Shown here piece after piece: positions 62,668 to 64,000 of a DNA stretch of 64,000 nucleotides. This DNA is from Vibrio sp. CK2-1 (GTDB lineage Bacteria; Pseudomonadota; Gammaproteobacteria; Enterobacterales; Vibrionaceae), in NCBI RefSeq assembly GCF_021726515.1, contig NZ_JAKKCJ010000001.1, positions 310,001 to 374,000 on the forward strand. The letters run 5' to 3'. Position numbers and translations under genes: made by a program. The notes beneath the pieces are model-generated. The model did no database searches and was not told the origin of the DNA. It saw nothing but the letters and a program-made list of their open reading frames with translations. How positions within the stretch are numbered: the first letter of the stretch is position 1; each line of letters opens with the position of its first letter.

Positions 62668-63208
62668 AAGTACCTCCAGAAAACCATGCGGAAACAAAGT
62701 GGATATTAAGCAAACTAATGTCCACTTGTTAAGTAAATAAAATACAGAGTGTGACTAAACTCAGAGTTCAGAAACAAGTTGCGTTTTCCATTCCATTTAC
62801 CGCTTTTGTTTCTATTTAACTGGGTGTAGCGTCAAAGATCTCACCATTCTAAAAGCGACTATTTCAGCGGTCACAATTAGCAATCAAACCTTCACTCAAT
62901 AATAAATAGCAGATTCGCGCATTTTAGGTAAATTTTTTTTGCTGGCAAGTTCAAAATCAAAAATTTATTCCTTCAGCACAAGCTGCTTTAGAGTAATACC
63001 AATCAAATTAATTAGGTGTTCAGAAATTGCGCTGGAAAAAGCCTTGAGAACAAGGCATAAATTTTCGATAAGTAGTCACTCTACAATCAAAATTTATAAC
63101 GTAGTTATCGAGGTTTTTCACAAGCAAAAATGATCAGATAATTAGTGCGATTGGTATAAAGCAACTACAATCAAATTATAGTTCGAAGACTCAAGAAAGA
63201 GGCTCGCA
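62668..63208. other. Intergenic region holding a MITE-like element
   Basis: About 540 bases without a supported gene. The right part is occupied by the inverted-repeat element at 62996-63157; the left part is AT-rich without a recognised signal apart from the start region of the 65-aa gene. A 64-codon ORF here lies across the element and is not credible. Confidence 0.5.
62996..63157. repeat. MITE-like element with ATACCAATC ends
   Basis: About 162 bases bounded by 19-base inverted repeats beginning ATACCAATC (62996) and ending GATTGGTAT (63157), 16 of 19 positions matching. The sequence GGTGTTCAGAAATTGCGCTG next to the left end and the size suit small non-autonomous repeats common in vibrios. 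It contains no gene. Only one copy is in this window. Confidence 0.6.
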
Positions 63209-63673
63209 ATGGAACTCAGCACTTGGTTATTTCGCCTTAAATGTCACCAGCAAGATACTGGCAGTCATAATATTTCAGAGTTAGTGTCTCTTATTCACTC
63301 CCCTCCCCCGCAGCTTTGGTCGGAATCGGAGCCATTATCAGAAACGCATATTAAAGCGATCACATCCTGGCTTGATGGCTGTTTGCAGTTATTTCATTAT
63401 TTTGATGGTCTCGAACATCACCAGCTAGCTTACCAGTATACTCAATTGGCTTATGCGCGCTTACAAAGCATAACCGCCAATCCACATACTCAAGTCGAAC
63501 TAAGGTATTGGGGAGCGGCTTATCTCGACCAATTAACGGTTATGATGTTGGAGTTTTGTCAAAGACAGCCAGAGTGGCAGCAAGAAAGTTATCAACTCAT
63601 AGAGCTGCATATTGCTTTTATGGCACCATTAGGTGAATTGAATATGAGAAATAGGGATCAAAGTCGTCTTTAA
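63209..63673 (+). CDS. Hypothetical protein (154 aa)
   Basis: 154-aa cytoplasmic protein, mostly helical by composition, Trp- and His-rich (MELSTWLFRLKCHQQDTG, WLDGCLQLFHYFDGLEHHQLAYQYTQLAYARL in part). AGAGGC precedes the ATG by 7 bases. No recognised domain. It is followed by an inverted repeat at 63710-63748. Confidence 0.6.
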   Translation: MELSTWLFRLKCHQQDTGSHNISELVSLIHSPPPQLWSESEPLSETHIKAITSWLDGCLQLFHYFDGLEHHQLAYQYTQLAYARLQSITANPHTQVELRYWGAAYLDQLTVMMLEFCQRQPEWQQESYQLIELHIAFMAPLGELNMRNRDQSRL

Positions 63674-63709
63674 GCATACAGCTTGATCTATCGCACTTGA
63701 TCATCGTTC

Positions 63710-63748
63710 CGAAAGCATGAATAAGAAGCTACCTTGATCATGCTTTCG
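63710..63748. repeat. Inverted repeat between convergent genes
   Basis: CGAAAGCATGA / TCATGCTTTCG, an 11-bp perfect stem with a 17-base loop, between two convergent genes. No T run, but it may end transcription from either side. Confidence 0.55.
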
Positions 63749-63779
63749 AATTTAACACTAACCCATTGAATATAAATAA

Positions 63780-64000
63780 TTAAGAAACGTTCGCCATTTC
63801 ATCTAATGCACGCATCACCGTTTCATCGAGATGGCCATCAAACACTTGCTTGCAAACTTTACGTCGTACAGCCAGTCCTGCAATTAACCTTTCAATCGAC
63901 AGATGCTTAGACTTGGTTTCCTGATTAAATAACTCAATGGTTTTACTTAATGTTTCATAAGGCAATACATCTTCACCAACTCGTAGCCAATCTAGCTTAC
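63780..64000 (-). CDS. Hypothetical protein, cut by window end
   Basis: The frame stays open from the stop at 63780 to the last base, so the start lies beyond 64000. The visible C-terminus (from about KLDWLRVGEDVLPYETLSKT, then LSIERLIAGLAVRRKVCKQVF, ending LDEMANVS) is helical. No family is recognised from 73 residues. Confidence 0.6.
   Translation of the reverse strand, partial: KLDWLRVGEDVLPYETLSKTIELFNQETKSKHLSIERLIAGLAVRRKVCKQVFDGHLDETVMRALDEMANVS

Noticed and set aside
62939..63133. 64-codon ORF over the MITE-like element
   Set aside because: It spans the repeat border, lacks a ribosome site and is explained by the element.

Overview
The window looks like a chromosomal segment from a Vibrio or close Vibrionaceae relative. 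Three things point there: a vctDGC-type siderophore ABC transporter next to an irgB/irgA receptor pair, a betIBA-proXWV-style choline operon, and small proteins and short inverted-repeat elements typical of vibrios. YebC and several other genes recall chromosome II of vibrios, but I cannot place the replicon from sequence alone. I saw no rRNA, tRNA, CRISPR array, intact transposase or phage genes.

Layout. 1-5.7 kb: catecholate siderophore uptake (two FecCD permeases, an ATPase, the LysR regulator IrgB, and the TonB-dependent receptor IrgA behind a Fur-box-like site). 5.9-13 kb: choline-to-glycine-betaine operon (betI, betB, betA) followed by a choline/betaine ABC importer. 13-14.3 kb: small divergent locus (YtoQ-like and ABM monooxygenase-like proteins versus a VOC protein) around a perfect palindrome. 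14.3-19.1 kb: murein-peptide recycling (OppA/MppA-like binding protein, MpaA amidase, Ala-Glu epimerase) plus a DUF218 protein; a DUF559 gene with a nested palindromic element sits between mpaA and the epimerase. 19-23.5 kb: a small Cys-pair protein, the glutamate/Na+ symporter GltS, and an MFS exporter followed by a stand-alone MenB of the bicarbonate-independent type.

24-42.3 kb is the most unusual part: an island for uptake and hydrolysis of organic nitrogen compounds. The left half is a dipeptide-type ABC importer transcribed with an allophanate-hydrolase-like amidase, divergent from a LysR gene. The right half has a gamma-glutamyltransferase-like hydrolase, a GntR/FCD regulator, a cytosine-deaminase-like amidohydrolase, a branched-chain-type ABC importer whose permease and two ATPases are fused in one 827-residue protein, a SnoaL-like protein and a pair of short CHR transporters. 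A palindrome centred on GCTAGC lies in front of three of these transcription units. At two promoters it is duplicated with spacings of one and two DNA turns, so a shared regulon is likely. The substrate is not known.

42.7-48.1 kb holds accessory genes: the folate-independent methionine synthase pair MesD/MesX, an AraC regulator divergent from a MATE exporter, and a small Excalibur-domain protein. 48.2-61 kb is an envelope block: an octaheme cytochrome with TPR repeats, a LysR gene, a six-gene MoxR/DUF58/VWA (Bat-like) operon, then an exported arylsulfatase and an exported HAD phosphatase. 61-64 kb has YebC and small conserved proteins, a MITE-like repeat, and a gene cut by the window end.
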